Of a stretch of DNA of 38,102 nucleotides, positions 1-9,146 are shown piece after piece. Below the pieces are notes generated by a model, which was given only the letters and a program-made list of their open reading frames with translations, had not been told where the DNA came from and made no database searches. Numbering within the stretch: position 1 is the first letter of the stretch; the number at the start of each line of letters is the position of its first letter. Source of the stretch: K189A clade bacterium (GTDB lineage: Bacteria > Pseudomonadota > Gammaproteobacteria > Pseudomonadales > Azotimanducaceae); contig QXZU01000007.1 of the NCBI GenBank assembly GCA_009886205.1, forward strand, positions 1-38,102, written 5' to 3'. The position numbers and the translations under genes are program-made.

Positions 1-1356
1 CCAACTTCACAGGTAAGCAAGGCAAACAAAGTAAGCACGGAGGCATATAAGAGCCCTATAGATGACAGCAACAAAAGCAGCGCAGAAAAACCTGATTCAG
101 CAAGAGGCAACATAGAAAAAGACAACATAACAAAAGACAAAACTACCGGGCGCACCAGAAACGAACCGGGCAACCCTAACACCGACTCTCCCGTAGCTAA
201 TTTCGTAAACCACCTTATCGATACTGCCTATGAAAAGAGGGCCTCAGATATACACATAGAACCCTTTGAAAATGAGTTTAGGGTCCGCTTGCGCATTGAC
301 GGCCTGCTCCAACCCGGTCCAATACCACCGAAGGATATTGCAGGCCGGCTCAGCTCACGAATAAAAGTCTTGGGGCAATTAGATATTTCAGAAAGGCGTC
401 TGCCACAAGATGGCAGGTTGCGCCTGAACACCGCTTCACATAATGCATTGGATTTGCGTATCAGCAGCCTGCCTACTTTATGGGGTGAAAAAATAGTCTT
501 ACGCCTGCTCAACGTCGATGCCGCACATAGAGGCATTGAGCATCTCGGTTTAGAGGCAAGACAAAAAACCATATTGCTAAGCGCCATAGGCCAGCCGCAA
601 GGCCTGATATTGGTTACAGGGCCAACGGGCAGCGGTAAAACAATGACCCTATATAGTGCCCTAGATCTTTTAAACCAAACTCAATGCAACATTTCAACAG
701 TGGAGGATCCTGTAGAAGTAAATGTTCACGGCATTAATCAGGTTAATGTGAATGCGCGCATCGGGCTAGATTTCGCGACAACCTTAAGAGCCCTACTGAG
801 GCAAGATCCAGACGTAATAATGGTGGGCGAAATTCGAGATCTTGAAACCGCCAGTATAGCCATACGCGCCGCCCAAACCGGCCACCTTGTGTTATCAACA
901 CTACACACCAACTCTGCTTTTGCCACATTAGAACGGCTCATACAGATGGGCATTCCACGTCACAACCTAACCACCTCAATCAGTTTGATTGTCGCGCAAC
1001 GCCTGCTCAGAAAACTCTGCATTCATTGCAAAACATTAGACCGCCTACCAAAAGCAATCCTCCTTGAGGCAGGAGTAGACCCAAGCGCCTTAAACAATCC
1101 GATATTCAAGGCTCACCCAGAAGGATGCCTCTACTGCCATCAAGGCTACCAAGGCCGGTTGGGGATTTTTGAAATGATAAAAATGGACCAAAAAACATTA
1201 GAACTATTAGATCGCTCCACCGGAGAATCGCCGGCCATTGCGAGCGAGCTACGCAAGCATAGCCTGCGCAAAGGGGCATTGGAGAAAGTGATACTAGGTG
1301 TAACTAGCCTGCAAGAGGCAAATCGTTTGACACTTATAGAAGAAGCGGGCCAATGA
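1..1356 (+). CDS. pilB: Type IV pilus assembly ATPase PilB (5' end outside window)
   Basis: Hexameric cytoplasmic secretion ATPase (T2SSE/PilB family) that powers pilin polymerisation at the inner membrane. The open frame runs from base 1, so the ORF-track start at 289 is only an internal codon; 451 residues are visible of about 570 usual. Visible in order: a charged K/N/D/S-rich linker (about residues 1-60), the N2-type motif ASDIHIEPFE, Walker A GPTGSGKT, Walker B region with DPDVIMVGEIRD, the His box around HLVLSTLHTN, and two CxxC pairs (LCIHCK, CLYCHQG) that in PilB/GspE bind zinc. It overlaps pilC by 4 bp (ATGA), so the two are translationally coupled. The next genes coaE and yacG are the usual neighbours of pilB-pilC-pilD, which favours PilB over GspE. 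The missing N-terminus prevents a check of the N1 domain. Confidence 0.9.
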   Translation, partial: PTSQVSKANKVSTEAYKSPIDDSNKSSAEKPDSARGNIEKDNITKDKTTGRTRNEPGNPNTDSPVANFVNHLIDTAYEKRASDIHIEPFENEFRVRLRIDGLLQPGPIPPKDIAGRLSSRIKVLGQLDISERRLPQDGRLRLNTASHNALDLRISSLPTLWGEKIVLRLLNVDAAHRGIEHLGLEARQKTILLSAIGQPQGLILVTGPTGSGKTMTLYSALDLLNQTQCNISTVEDPVEVNVHGINQVNVNARIGLDFATTLRALLRQDPDVIMVGEIRDLETASIAIRAAQTGHLVLSTLHTNSAFATLERLIQMGIPRHNLTTSISLIVAQRLLRKLCIHCKTLDRLPKAILLEAGVDPSALNNPIFKAHPEGCLYCHQGYQGRLGIFEMIKMDQKTLELLDRSTGESPAIASELRKHSLRKGALEKVILGVTSLQEANRLTLIEEAGQ

Positions 1357-2681
1357 CAGTTGCCGACAATTCTACAACAAACACCATTGATAGGGGCGCG
1401 CTGGTGTCAGACAACAACTTGAGCACAACCTTCTTTTGGTCTGGTACCGGCGCGACAGGCAACTTCCAGCGCGGAACAATTAGCGCCGAAAATATAGATA
1501 TTGCGGCGCACAAAATTGCATTACAGGGCATCGAAATCAAAGTTCTAACGCCCCAAAAACAAGGTTCGGAAAAATTTCGAAAAGAAAATGCATCTAAAGA
1601 TTCGTTGTTCAACGCCTTCACTTTGCTTGGAAACAAAACTAGCCCCCGCAACACTGCGCTGTTTACCCGCCAGTTGGCAACGCTTATACAAGCGGGCATA
1701 CCCATTCTTCAGTCGTTAGAGGTACTTGGCGAAGACGCCTCGGCGGAGCAAAAAGAAATAGCAGCAATAGCAACTACCTTGGGCAAGGACATTTTGGCCG
1801 GTAACACGCTTGCTGAAGCTGCCAGCAATCATCCCCAGGTTTTTGATCTCCTATCCCAGCAACTGATTAAGGCGGGCGAGGCTTCTGCAACATTGGATCT
1901 TACATTGCACAATATTGCCAACCACCAAGAACGCACATTGGCACTAAAGGCGAAAATCAAAAAAGCGCTAATACACCCTATTTCCGTATTGGCGATTGCC
2001 GCGGTAGTCACGATGCTGATGCTGACCAAAGTGGTACCGCAGTTTGAGCAGATGTTTCGCAGCCAAGGAAAGGCTTTGCCGTCTATGACGGCATTTGTCA
2101 TAGAACTATCAGCGACTATGCAAAACTACTGGGCTTACGCGCTGGTGGGCGCTTTTATGCTGATAATAATATTTAGGATTTGCTATCACACAAAACCAGC
2201 CTTCACCCTTTTTGTACATCAACTGCTACTGCGCTTGCCGCTATGTGGCGGCTTGATTAAGGCCAGCTGCGTTGCAAGGTTTTCCCGCACGCTGGCCACC
2301 ACTTATAACGCCGGTATCCCCATAGCGAGTGCATTAACCTTTGCCGGCCCTGTCACAGGCAACTTGGTCTATCAGCGCGCTATTGGCCAGGTGCAACACG
2401 CCGTAGACCACGGGGAATCTCTTCATGAGGCTATTGCTCAAGCCGGCCACTTCCCGAGTTTGATTATCAAAATGATCGCTATTGGCGAGCAGGCTGGCGT
2501 TTTAGACACCATGCTCGAGAAAGGTGCGGCACACTACGAAAGCGAGGTTGAAAACACCATCGACAAAATATTACCCCTGCTTGAACCTGCCATGATGGCT
2601 TTACTGGGGCTAGTCATAGGCGGCCTTATTACAGCCATGTATTTGCCTGTTTTTCAAATGGGTACAGTGCTTGGCGGTTAA
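1353..2681 (+). CDS. pilC: Type IV pilus inner-membrane platform protein PilC
   Basis: Polytopic inner-membrane protein of the PilC/GspF family, the platform on which PilB acts during pilus extension. It is 442 aa, against about 405 for typical PilC; the surplus is a polar, Thr/Asn-rich N-terminus of about 30 residues. Two T2SSF domains are visible, each opening with the family pattern: FTRQLATLIQAGIPI (about residue 103) and ARFSRTLATTYNAGIPI (about 306). Hydrophobic helices follow near 205-230, 255-275 and 410-430, and the C-terminal pattern MYLPVFQMG is typical of the family. The ATG at 1353 overlaps the pilB stop. The prepilin peptidase gene pilD, which normally follows, is absent; 107 bp separate pilC from coaE. 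Confidence 0.92.
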   Translation: MTVADNSTTNTIDRGALVSDNNLSTTFFWSGTGATGNFQRGTISAENIDIAAHKIALQGIEIKVLTPQKQGSEKFRKENASKDSLFNAFTLLGNKTSPRNTALFTRQLATLIQAGIPILQSLEVLGEDASAEQKEIAAIATTLGKDILAGNTLAEAASNHPQVFDLLSQQLIKAGEASATLDLTLHNIANHQERTLALKAKIKKALIHPISVLAIAAVVTMLMLTKVVPQFEQMFRSQGKALPSMTAFVIELSATMQNYWAYALVGAFMLIIIFRICYHTKPAFTLFVHQLLLRLPLCGGLIKASCVARFSRTLATTYNAGIPIASALTFAGPVTGNLVYQRAIGQVQHAVDHGESLHEAIAQAGHFPSLIIKMIAIGEQAGVLDTMLEKGAAHYESEVENTIDKILPLLEPAMMALLGLVIGGLITAMYLPVFQMGTVLGG

Positions 2682-2788
2682 CCAATTTCCACTGTTTGTG
2701 GCTTTTAGTCCCGCCCTTAGACTATCCTCTACCGCATTAACGAGCGTCACAGGCGCGTGTTGTGTAAGCGGTAACGATAGGGATAACT

Positions 2789-3391
2789 ATGTTGATCGGT
2801 CTCACTGGTGGCATTGGTAGCGGCAAGACCGCAGCCGCCAATCATTTTGAATCTTTAGGCATTGATATAGTCGATGCAGACCTTGCCAGTAGAGCTGTAG
2901 TTGAGCCAGGGCAGCCTGCTCTAGATTCTATAGCCGAACATTTTGGTCCGGAAATAATTGGCGCAGATGGCGGCTTAGACCGCGCCCAACTGCGCAAGCT
3001 TGTGTTTGCGGAGGAGTCAGAACGTAAGTGGCTCCAACGCCTACTGCATCCCCTGATCAGTGAATACTTGGCCCAGCAAATCAGGGAAAGCACCTCTACC
3101 TACTGCCTTTTAGTTAATCCTCTGCTACTGGAATCTGGGCAGTCCCAATGGTGTAAAAAGATCATCGTGGTAGACACACCTTTAGAAACGCAGATTCAAC
3201 GCACTATGTCTCGCGATGACAACAATCGCGAACAGGTTCAGAGTATTGTTAATGCCCAAATGAGCCGCGACGATCGTTTGTCCGCAGCTGACTTTGTCCT
3301 ACTCAATGATCAAGGCATCGATGAGTTGAACACAAACGTTGAGAATATCCACCAAGAACTAGTAGATCTATGTCAGAAACAGCCCACATAA
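2789..3391 (+). CDS. coaE: Dephospho-CoA kinase
   Basis: Cytosolic enzyme of the last step of coenzyme A synthesis: it phosphorylates the 3'-hydroxyl of the dephospho-CoA ribose with ATP. The 200-aa length is normal. The P-loop is at the very N-terminus ([11 protein letters not shown]), followed by the [13 protein letters not shown] segment of the substrate-binding region, and the LID area carries Arg-rich RTMSRDDN. The ATG at 2789 is preceded by the Shine-Dalgarno-like AGGGA. Its 3' end overlaps yacG by 22 bp. Linkage pilC-coaE-yacG is a widely conserved gammaproteobacterial arrangement, usually with pilD between pilC and coaE. Confidence 0.95.
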   Translation: MLIGLTGGIGSGKTAAANHFESLGIDIVDADLASRAVVEPGQPALDSIAEHFGPEIIGADGGLDRAQLRKLVFAEESERKWLQRLLHPLISEYLAQQIRESTSTYCLLVNPLLLESGQSQWCKKIIVVDTPLETQIQRTMSRDDNNREQVQSIVNAQMSRDDRLSAADFVLLNDQGIDELNTNVENIHQELVDLCQKQPT

Positions 3392-3552
3392 TTCAATGTC
3401 CCACCTGCAAGCAGAGTGTGAAATGGACACCCAGCAACCCTAACCGGCCATTTTGCTCAGAGCGCTGTCGGCTGATTGATTTAGGTGCCTGGGCAGGCGA
3501 AGACCATAAAATTCCTGGTGATAGCGAACCTGAATTTGGCGAGGACAGTTAG
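3370..3552 (+). CDS. yacG: DNA gyrase inhibitor / zinc protein YacG
   Basis: Small zinc-ribbon protein (60 aa, normal size) of the YacG family. In E. coli it binds the GyrB C-terminal region and blocks DNA binding by gyrase. The four zinc ligands are visible as CPTC near residue 9 and CSERC near residue 29, followed by the family pattern RLIDLGAWA. The acidic C-terminal tail ([10 protein letters not shown]) is also typical. It starts inside the end of coaE (22-bp overlap), implying coupled translation. Identification rests on the Cys spacing, the RLIDLG motif and the position after coaE. Confidence 0.93.
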   Translation: MSETAHIIQCPTCKQSVKWTPSNPNRPFCSERCRLIDLGAWAGEDHKIPGDSEPEFGEDS

Positions 3553-3669
3553 CCCTATTGCGAGGGCTGAGCGAGAGCACCTACACGAGGGGTTCGGTTA
3601 GAACCTGCAAGGTGCACTTCACCTATATCCCTGTGCTTTTTTCAGTCGCCGATCGCCTGCCCAAAATAG

Positions 3670-3688
3670 CCTAGGAGATTTACCTAGG
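3670..3688 (-). terminator. Possible stem-loop at the argJ 3' end
   Basis: CCTAGG is repeated 7 bp apart (CCTAGG-agattta-CCTAGG), giving a 6-bp stem that overlaps the argJ stop codon. Read on the minus strand the stem is followed by CTATTTT, a weak U-tract. It lies in the 131-bp gap between the convergent yacG and argJ and could terminate argJ. The short stem and poor U-run make this uncertain. Confidence 0.3.
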
Positions 3689-4898
3689 AGCGATACTCAG
3701 CGTTAATCCGCACGTATTCGTAGGAAAGATCAGTGGTCCAAATAGTTTCACTGGCGCGGCCACGCCCCAAATCGATGATAACGCTGAATTCATCTTGGGC
3801 CAGCACACCCGCTCCCGCCGCCTCAGTATACGTAGAAGACATTAGGCCGCCACTTGCCACTTCCACTTCGTTCAGCCAAAGCGCTACGTTTGCGACATCT
3901 AGATCTACAACCTCTGCACGGCCAATGGCCATGCAAAATCGACCCCAATTGGCGTCACCCGCAAAGAGCGCAGTCTTCACCAACGGCGATTCGGCTACGG
4001 TGTAGGCAACTTCCAAACACTCTTGCGCAGACGCGCCTCCCGTGACTTGAACCGTGACAAACTTAGTGGCGCCTTCGCCATCTCTGACAATGGCTTGAGC
4101 CAAAATTTGCGCGACCTCAGTTAGCCCTTGGCGCAATTGCTGATAAGCCAAATCGTCTTGAGACACTATTGCTGCAGCTTTGCTCTGCGCGGTAGCGCAG
4201 ACCATAAAACAGTCGTTTGTTGAGGTGTCGCCGTCTACGGTAATTCGGTTAAAACTTTCATCGGCAATTTCTTTCACCATTACCGCTAACAGCGCTTGGG
4301 AAATGTTTGCGTCACACCCAACAAAGCCAAGCATAGTCGCCATGTTGGGTTTAATCATGCCAGAGCCTTTGGCTATACCGGTAATTGTTACCACCTCACC
4401 GCCAACTGACACCTGCTGACTACAAGCTTTGGCAACGGTGTCGGTTGTCATAATTGCGGCAGCAGCTTTTAGCCACGCGCCGGAGCCAAGGTCAACAACG
4501 GCGTTTGTTACCGCATTTTGCAGGGCTGGCACATTTAGTCTTTCGCCAATAACTCCGGTTGAGAAGGGTAAAACGGTGGCTAGATCCACACCGAGCTGCT
4601 CGGCCACATGACTGCAAACAGCGTCAGCATCTTGAAGTCCCAGCTCACCCGTAGCGGCGTTAGCATTACCACTGTTAATCACCCATGCACGACAATGTAC
4701 TTGTCGTGCTTTTGCCAGTTGAACTGGAGGTGCAATAAAGGAAGATTGGGTATATACGCCAGCGGTGCTACTGCCTGGCGCAAAGGAAAAAACAGCGACA
4801 TCGTCACGATCCGCAGATTTGATTCCGGTTCTCGCGGTACCCATTTGTATGCCAGGGACCTCAAGCAACTTTCCGGGCGCCGACAAATTAACCGCCAT
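3684..4898 (-). CDS. argJ: Bifunctional ornithine acetyltransferase / N-acetylglutamate synthase
   Basis: Arginine biosynthesis enzyme that transfers acetyl from N-acetylornithine to glutamate, and in bifunctional forms also uses acetyl-CoA. It is 404 aa, normal for the family. The self-cleavage site is visible near residue 190 (KGSGMIKPNMATMLGF): the Thr in the ATML motif is the N-terminal nucleophile created when the precursor splits into alpha and beta chains. The STNDCFM segment about 40 residues later is also conserved. The ATG at 4898 has GGAGAG about 5 bp upstream. It lies 82 bp downstream of secA on the same strand, an order also known from Pseudomonas. Whether it is mono- or bifunctional cannot be read from sequence. 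Confidence 0.95.
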   Translation of the reverse strand: MAVNLSAPGKLLEVPGIQMGTARTGIKSADRDDVAVFSFAPGSSTAGVYTQSSFIAPPVQLAKARQVHCRAWVINSGNANAATGELGLQDADAVCSHVAEQLGVDLATVLPFSTGVIGERLNVPALQNAVTNAVVDLGSGAWLKAAAAIMTTDTVAKACSQQVSVGGEVVTITGIAKGSGMIKPNMATMLGFVGCDANISQALLAVMVKEIADESFNRITVDGDTSTNDCFMVCATAQSKAAAIVSQDDLAYQQLRQGLTEVAQILAQAIVRDGEGATKFVTVQVTGGASAQECLEVAYTVAESPLVKTALFAGDANWGRFCMAIGRAEVVDLDVANVALWLNEVEVASGGLMSSTYTEAAGAGVLAQDEFSVIIDLGRGRASETIWTTDLSYEYVRINAEYRS

Positions 4899-4980
4899 CT
4901 ATCTCTCCAAACCACACTGACTAAAAGCACTCGCTAGGGGGGCGTTCCAAACAAAGGCATTTGGAGCGTTACTATTGTCG

Positions 4981-7728
4981 TTATACGGTGCCGTGACATT
5001 GTTTAAATTTACGTCCAGACCCGCACGGGCAGGGCTCATTTCGTCCCACCTTGGGTTGGTTGCGCACAAAGGTTTCACCTTTTGGATCTGCTTGATTAGG
5101 TGATTGAGCGGGCGTCTCTTCGCCGCCCATACCTTGGGCCTTGCTATGCTCAAAATTCATCCGCTTCGCAGCTTCTGCGCGCCGCAGCCTTTCCTGAGCT
5201 TCAACCTCTTCTGGGCTCTCAATCTGCATGCGCGAAAGCATGCGCACCAGCTCATACTTAATGTCGAACAAAAGGTTTTGGAAGAGCTCAAACGACTCTC
5301 GCTTGAACTCCTGCTTCGGTTGCTTTTGCGCATAAGCACGCAAGTGAATGCCTTGCCGCAAGTGGTCCATGGAGGCCAAGTGCTCTTTCCATTTTTGGTC
5401 GAGAATTTGTAACATCACTTGCTTCTCTACCAAACGCATATTGATATCAGCTGCCGCCCACGCGCCTTCTTTCTGTGCGTACTCGGCCTCCAACTGAGCC
5501 AATATGCGCGCGCAAAGTTTTTCTTCATCTAGGGCGTCATCTTCATCTAACCATTTTTCAAGGGGTTGGGTGCTGGTGAATTCCGCAGCTAACGCAGCTT
5601 CTAATCCGCTCACATCCCACTGCTCAATCAAGCTTTCAGGCGGGATATATTGACTAATAAAGTCATATACAACCTCTTCGCGCAGGCCTTCAATAGTCGC
5701 ACTGATGTCTTGTGCTTCCATCAACTCACGACGCTGCTGATAAATCACCTGACGTTGATCATTAGATACGTCATCGTATTCGAGCAAATTTTTACGGCTG
5801 TCGAAATTGTGCCCTTCTACTTTGCGCTGAGCGTTTTCAATAGAGCGATTGATCATCTTGTGTTCAATGGCCTCGCCCTCTTCAGAGCTGAGCCGTAACA
5901 TCATATTGCGCACGCCTTCGGTAACAAAAATACGCATTAGGTTGTCATCTAACGACAAATAGAAGCGAGTAGAGCCCGGGTCACCTTGACGTCCAGAGCG
6001 ACCTCTTAACTGATTGTCTATTCGCCGTGATTCATGCCGCTCGGTACCAATAATATGCAGACCACCCGATTCAAGTACCGCGTCATGCCTAACCTGCCAA
6101 GCAGCCTGAACCTGATTCTTTTCTTCCTCACTTGGATTGTCTAACTTGCTAAGTTCGCTCTCTAAGCTACCGCCCAGAACAATGTCCGTACCGCGGCCAG
6201 CCATATTTGTTGCAATGGTGATCGATCCCGCACGACCTGCGTCGGCAATAATATCTGCCTCGCGCTCGTGCTGTTTGGCGTTCAGTACGTTGTGCTCAAT
6301 CTTTCGACGGTTGAGTTCGGTAGACAGCAGTTCTGAACTTTCGATAGATGCTGTACCCACTAAAACCGGCTGGCCCTTTTCAATGCACTGCTCTATGTCC
6401 TCAACAATGGCATCATATTTTTCTGCCAATGAGAGATACATTAGGTCATTTCTGTCCTGCCGAACCATAGGCCGGTGCGTAGGCACCACTACCACGTCTA
6501 AGCCATATATTTGCTTGAATTCAAATGCTTCGGTATCAGCGGTACCGGTCATACCCGACAATTTGTTGTACAGGCGGAAGTAATTTTGAAAGGTAGTAGA
6601 CGCCAGAGTCTGACTTTCGTTTTGAATCGGCAGGCCTTCCTTAGCTTCAATAGCCTGGTGGATACCGTCTGACCAACGTCGCCCGGGCATGGCTCTGCCC
6701 GTATGCTCATCTACTATCACCACCTCAGAATTGGTGATCATGTAATCCACGTCACGTTTAAATAAAGAATGCGCCTTGAGTGCGGCTAAAACGTGATGCA
6801 ACAAATTAAGATTGCTGGAGGAGTAAAGACTGTCACCCTCAGATAACAGCTCTAACTGAATGAGCGCATCTTCAACCTTTTGATGGCCTAGTTCAGTAAG
6901 TTCTATCTGCCTGTTTTTTTCATCAACGGTGAAATCAGCCGTGGGTTCTGGCACTTCGTCGCCAAATACTCTGGGCGTATCGTCAAAAGGCTGCTCGATT
7001 AGTGTAGGCGCAACTTTATTCAGCACCTGATAAAGCCGTGTGCTCTCTTCCGCAGCCCCGGAAATTATCAACGGTGTTCGTGCTTCATCAATAAGAATTG
7101 AGTCCACTTCGTCAATTACCGCAAAGTTAAGCTCGCGCTGAATTCTGTCCTCAACAGTAAAGGCCATATTGGTGCGCAGATAATCGAAACCGAACTCATT
7201 GTTGGTGCCGTAAGTAATATCGGATCTGTAGGCGAGCAATTTCTCAGGGGTAGGCTGATTGGACTGAATAATGCCAACGCTCAGACCCAACGCTTCGTAG
7301 ATCGGCGCCATCCATTCGGCATCACGTTTTGCCAAATAGTCGTTAACAGTTACAACGTGGACGCCTTTACCCGAAAGCGCGTTTAAGTAGCAGGGCAAGG
7401 TCGCCATCAGGGTCTTACCTTCACCCGTGCGCATTTCCGCAATACGCCCTTCGTGCAACGTAATACCACCAATCAACTGCACGTCGAAATGGCGCATGCC
7501 CTTGGTTCGCTTTGCCGCTTCGCGCACTGCCGCGAAAGCCTCGGGCAGCAACTGATCTAGTGATTCACCGGCATCATTCCTAGCACGCAGATCTGCGGTG
7601 AATTGGATCAAGTCTGTATTGGAGTCGAAATTCGCTTCTTGGTTGTTCACCGTATCCACGATTTTTTGCATACGTGCAAGTTCGCGTGAATTCTTCGTTC
7701 CAAAAAGTCTCGTTAGAAAGTTAGCCAT
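4981..7728 (-). CDS. secA: Preprotein translocase ATPase SecA
   Basis: Motor ATPase that pushes unfolded preproteins through SecYEG. It is 915 aa, standard for gammaproteobacterial SecA. Visible features in order: N-terminus [10 protein letters not shown]; Walker A MRTGEGKT near residue 105; the [19 protein letters not shown] block of NBD1; the preprotein cross-linking region (about 230-370); NBD2 with [10 protein letters not shown] and the Arg-finger region [12 protein letters not shown]; a long helical scaffold; a variable linker; and the zinc finger [13 protein letters not shown] that contacts SecB and lipid. A TACAAT -10-like hexamer lies about 37 bp upstream of the ATG (plus-strand 7765-7770), without a good -35 box. 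The gene sits between the M23 peptidase and argJ. Confidence 0.98.
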   Translation of the reverse strand: MANFLTRLFGTKNSRELARMQKIVDTVNNQEANFDSNTDLIQFTADLRARNDAGESLDQLLPEAFAAVREAAKRTKGMRHFDVQLIGGITLHEGRIAEMRTGEGKTLMATLPCYLNALSGKGVHVVTVNDYLAKRDAEWMAPIYEALGLSVGIIQSNQPTPEKLLAYRSDITYGTNNEFGFDYLRTNMAFTVEDRIQRELNFAVIDEVDSILIDEARTPLIISGAAEESTRLYQVLNKVAPTLIEQPFDDTPRVFGDEVPEPTADFTVDEKNRQIELTELGHQKVEDALIQLELLSEGDSLYSSSNLNLLHHVLAALKAHSLFKRDVDYMITNSEVVIVDEHTGRAMPGRRWSDGIHQAIEAKEGLPIQNESQTLASTTFQNYFRLYNKLSGMTGTADTEAFEFKQIYGLDVVVVPTHRPMVRQDRNDLMYLSLAEKYDAIVEDIEQCIEKGQPVLVGTASIESSELLSTELNRRKIEHNVLNAKQHEREADIIADAGRAGSITIATNMAGRGTDIVLGGSLESELSKLDNPSEEEKNQVQAAWQVRHDAVLESGGLHIIGTERHESRRIDNQLRGRSGRQGDPGSTRFYLSLDDNLMRIFVTEGVRNMMLRLSSEEGEAIEHKMINRSIENAQRKVEGHNFDSRKNLLEYDDVSNDQRQVIYQQRRELMEAQDISATIEGLREEVVYDFISQYIPPESLIEQWDVSGLEAALAAEFTSTQPLEKWLDEDDALDEEKLCARILAQLEAEYAQKEGAWAAADINMRLVEKQVMLQILDQKWKEHLASMDHLRQGIHLRAYAQKQPKQEFKRESFELFQNLLFDIKYELVRMLSRMQIESPEEVEAQERLRRAEAAKRMNFEHSKAQGMGGEETPAQSPNQADPKGETFVRNQPKVGRNEPCPCGSGRKFKQCHGTV

Positions 7729-7859
7729 GGTCTAAATATACATGTGCAGAAAATGAGGAGGAGCATTGTAGCGGTTGAATGACGATTTCTATACCGGCAA
7801 ATTCACCCTTAGACTCTTTAATTGGGGCAAATTGCAGAACTACAATTCAATAGCGAAAT

Positions 7860-8768
7860 TTATCCGCGATTAACAAATTTCGCCGGGTTGATGGCTTTAC
7901 CTTTGCGTAAAACTTCGAAGTGCACGTGTGGTCCAGTTGACCTGCCGCTACTACCCATGCGGCCAATAACGTCCCCTCTTTTTACAGTCTGGCCAGGAGT
8001 GACTAATAACGAGTCATGATGCCCGTAGCGAGTACTCACATCGTTGCCATGATTGACTTCAACCATCATGCCGTACCCATCGCGTCTACCTGCATAGGTG
8101 ACCACACCGTTTGCTACGGCAATAACATCGGAGCCATGACGCCCAGCGAAGTCCATGCCAGCATGCCAAGCTTGCTTACCATTAATTGGATCCACACGCT
8201 TGCCGAATGGAGAGGACATCCACCCTTGGGTGATAGGTCTACCTGTGGGCTGGGCGGCTGCGTCGCTGTAATAACCAAGCAATACGTCATCTAAAATGCC
8301 TAGTTCTTTTTCGCGGCGCTCTAAACGAGTTGATAAGGAAGAAAGGTCGCTCTGCAGATCTGCCCAGGGCATAACTTTTTGGCTGGGGTCTATTGGACCG
8401 CCTTGAGCGAGAGGTTGGTCAAAACTGAATTCGTCTTGAGGCAGGCCAGTAGACTCGTGCATATAAGATGCCAGCGCCTCCATGCGCCAAAGCCTACCCT
8501 GCATTTCCGCAAGTTGACGACCAACGGCTTGGCTTTGCGCTTCGGATTTGCCTTGCAGTTCTGCGACCAAGCCCTTCTGCTCGGCTAATTGGCTGCGCCA
8601 GCTGCTTATGACATCTGAATCTACAAAGTCGCGCTTCACCATTGATGCGCCAGCAAAGAAAATTCCAGTACAAAAAACCACAAAAAATAGGCCCGCAGCC
8701 TTTGCACCCCAGGGGCTAATGGATAAATTTTTTGGATCACCTAATTTGTCGATCAGAACGATTTTCAT
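7860..8768 (-). CDS. Membrane-anchored LytM/M23 family peptidase
   Basis: Predicted peptidoglycan endopeptidase or amidase activator of the periplasm, 302 aa. One transmembrane anchor (about residues 22-44, with AAGLFFVVFCTGIFF) follows a short cytoplasmic tail; then comes a coiled-coil-like region rich in Gln/Glu (about 58-160), and a C-terminal M23 domain (about 190-300). The zinc and catalytic positions look intact: HAGMDFAG (first His and Asp), RYGHHD, and HVHFEV (HxH). With these residues it could be an active endopeptidase rather than an EnvC/NlpD-type activator. In P. aeruginosa a homologous gene sits between secA and the DUF721 gene; here a 4.1-kb gene of unknown function separates it from dciA. 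No convincing Shine-Dalgarno precedes the ATG. Confidence 0.9.
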   Translation of the reverse strand: MKIVLIDKLGDPKNLSISPWGAKAAGLFFVVFCTGIFFAGASMVKRDFVDSDVISSWRSQLAEQKGLVAELQGKSEAQSQAVGRQLAEMQGRLWRMEALASYMHESTGLPQDEFSFDQPLAQGGPIDPSQKVMPWADLQSDLSSLSTRLERREKELGILDDVLLGYYSDAAAQPTGRPITQGWMSSPFGKRVDPINGKQAWHAGMDFAGRHGSDVIAVANGVVTYAGRRDGYGMMVEVNHGNDVSTRYGHHDSLLVTPGQTVKRGDVIGRMGSSGRSTGPHVHFEVLRKGKAINPAKFVNRG

Positions 8769-9146
8769 GCAGGACTAAATTTCACTATCAAAAACATATA
8801 AGAACATAACAAAAAGTCGGCCAGCAATACATTACCTTTAGCATTGAAAATCAACTAACGCTTAACTAGCCAACGGCAATCTAGTGTTTTAGCACTAGCC
8901 GCGGCGACTGAAAAAACGGCTGCCCGGAGCGGAATATCTGTGCAAGGTATCCACGCGGCGCAAAGCGAGACACATATTGGCGTTTTTCCTTCCAAATTCA
9001 AACAGAATTTCTGCCGCTAATCATCGTTTTTCAACCACTTAGAAGAAAATCGGCCTAAAACATCCAAGCTCCGCTTTGATTAGCCTGTCCCTGTTCAAAA
9101 CCAAACCAGAACACAACCTCTTACAACTAACCATTAGGCTAGCAAA
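8769..9146. promoter_or_regulatory. Divergent intergenic region with a small palindrome
   Basis: These 378 bp separate the divergently transcribed M23 gene and the 1364-aa gene, so both promoters should lie here. I see no ORF of note and no clear sigma-70 pair. The one distinct structure is the perfect inverted repeat CTAGTG-ttttag-CACTAG at 8881-8898, a possible operator or short hairpin. The part close to the large gene is A/C-rich. Start of the large gene: ATG at 9147 with an AGG about 10 bp upstream. Confidence 0.4.
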
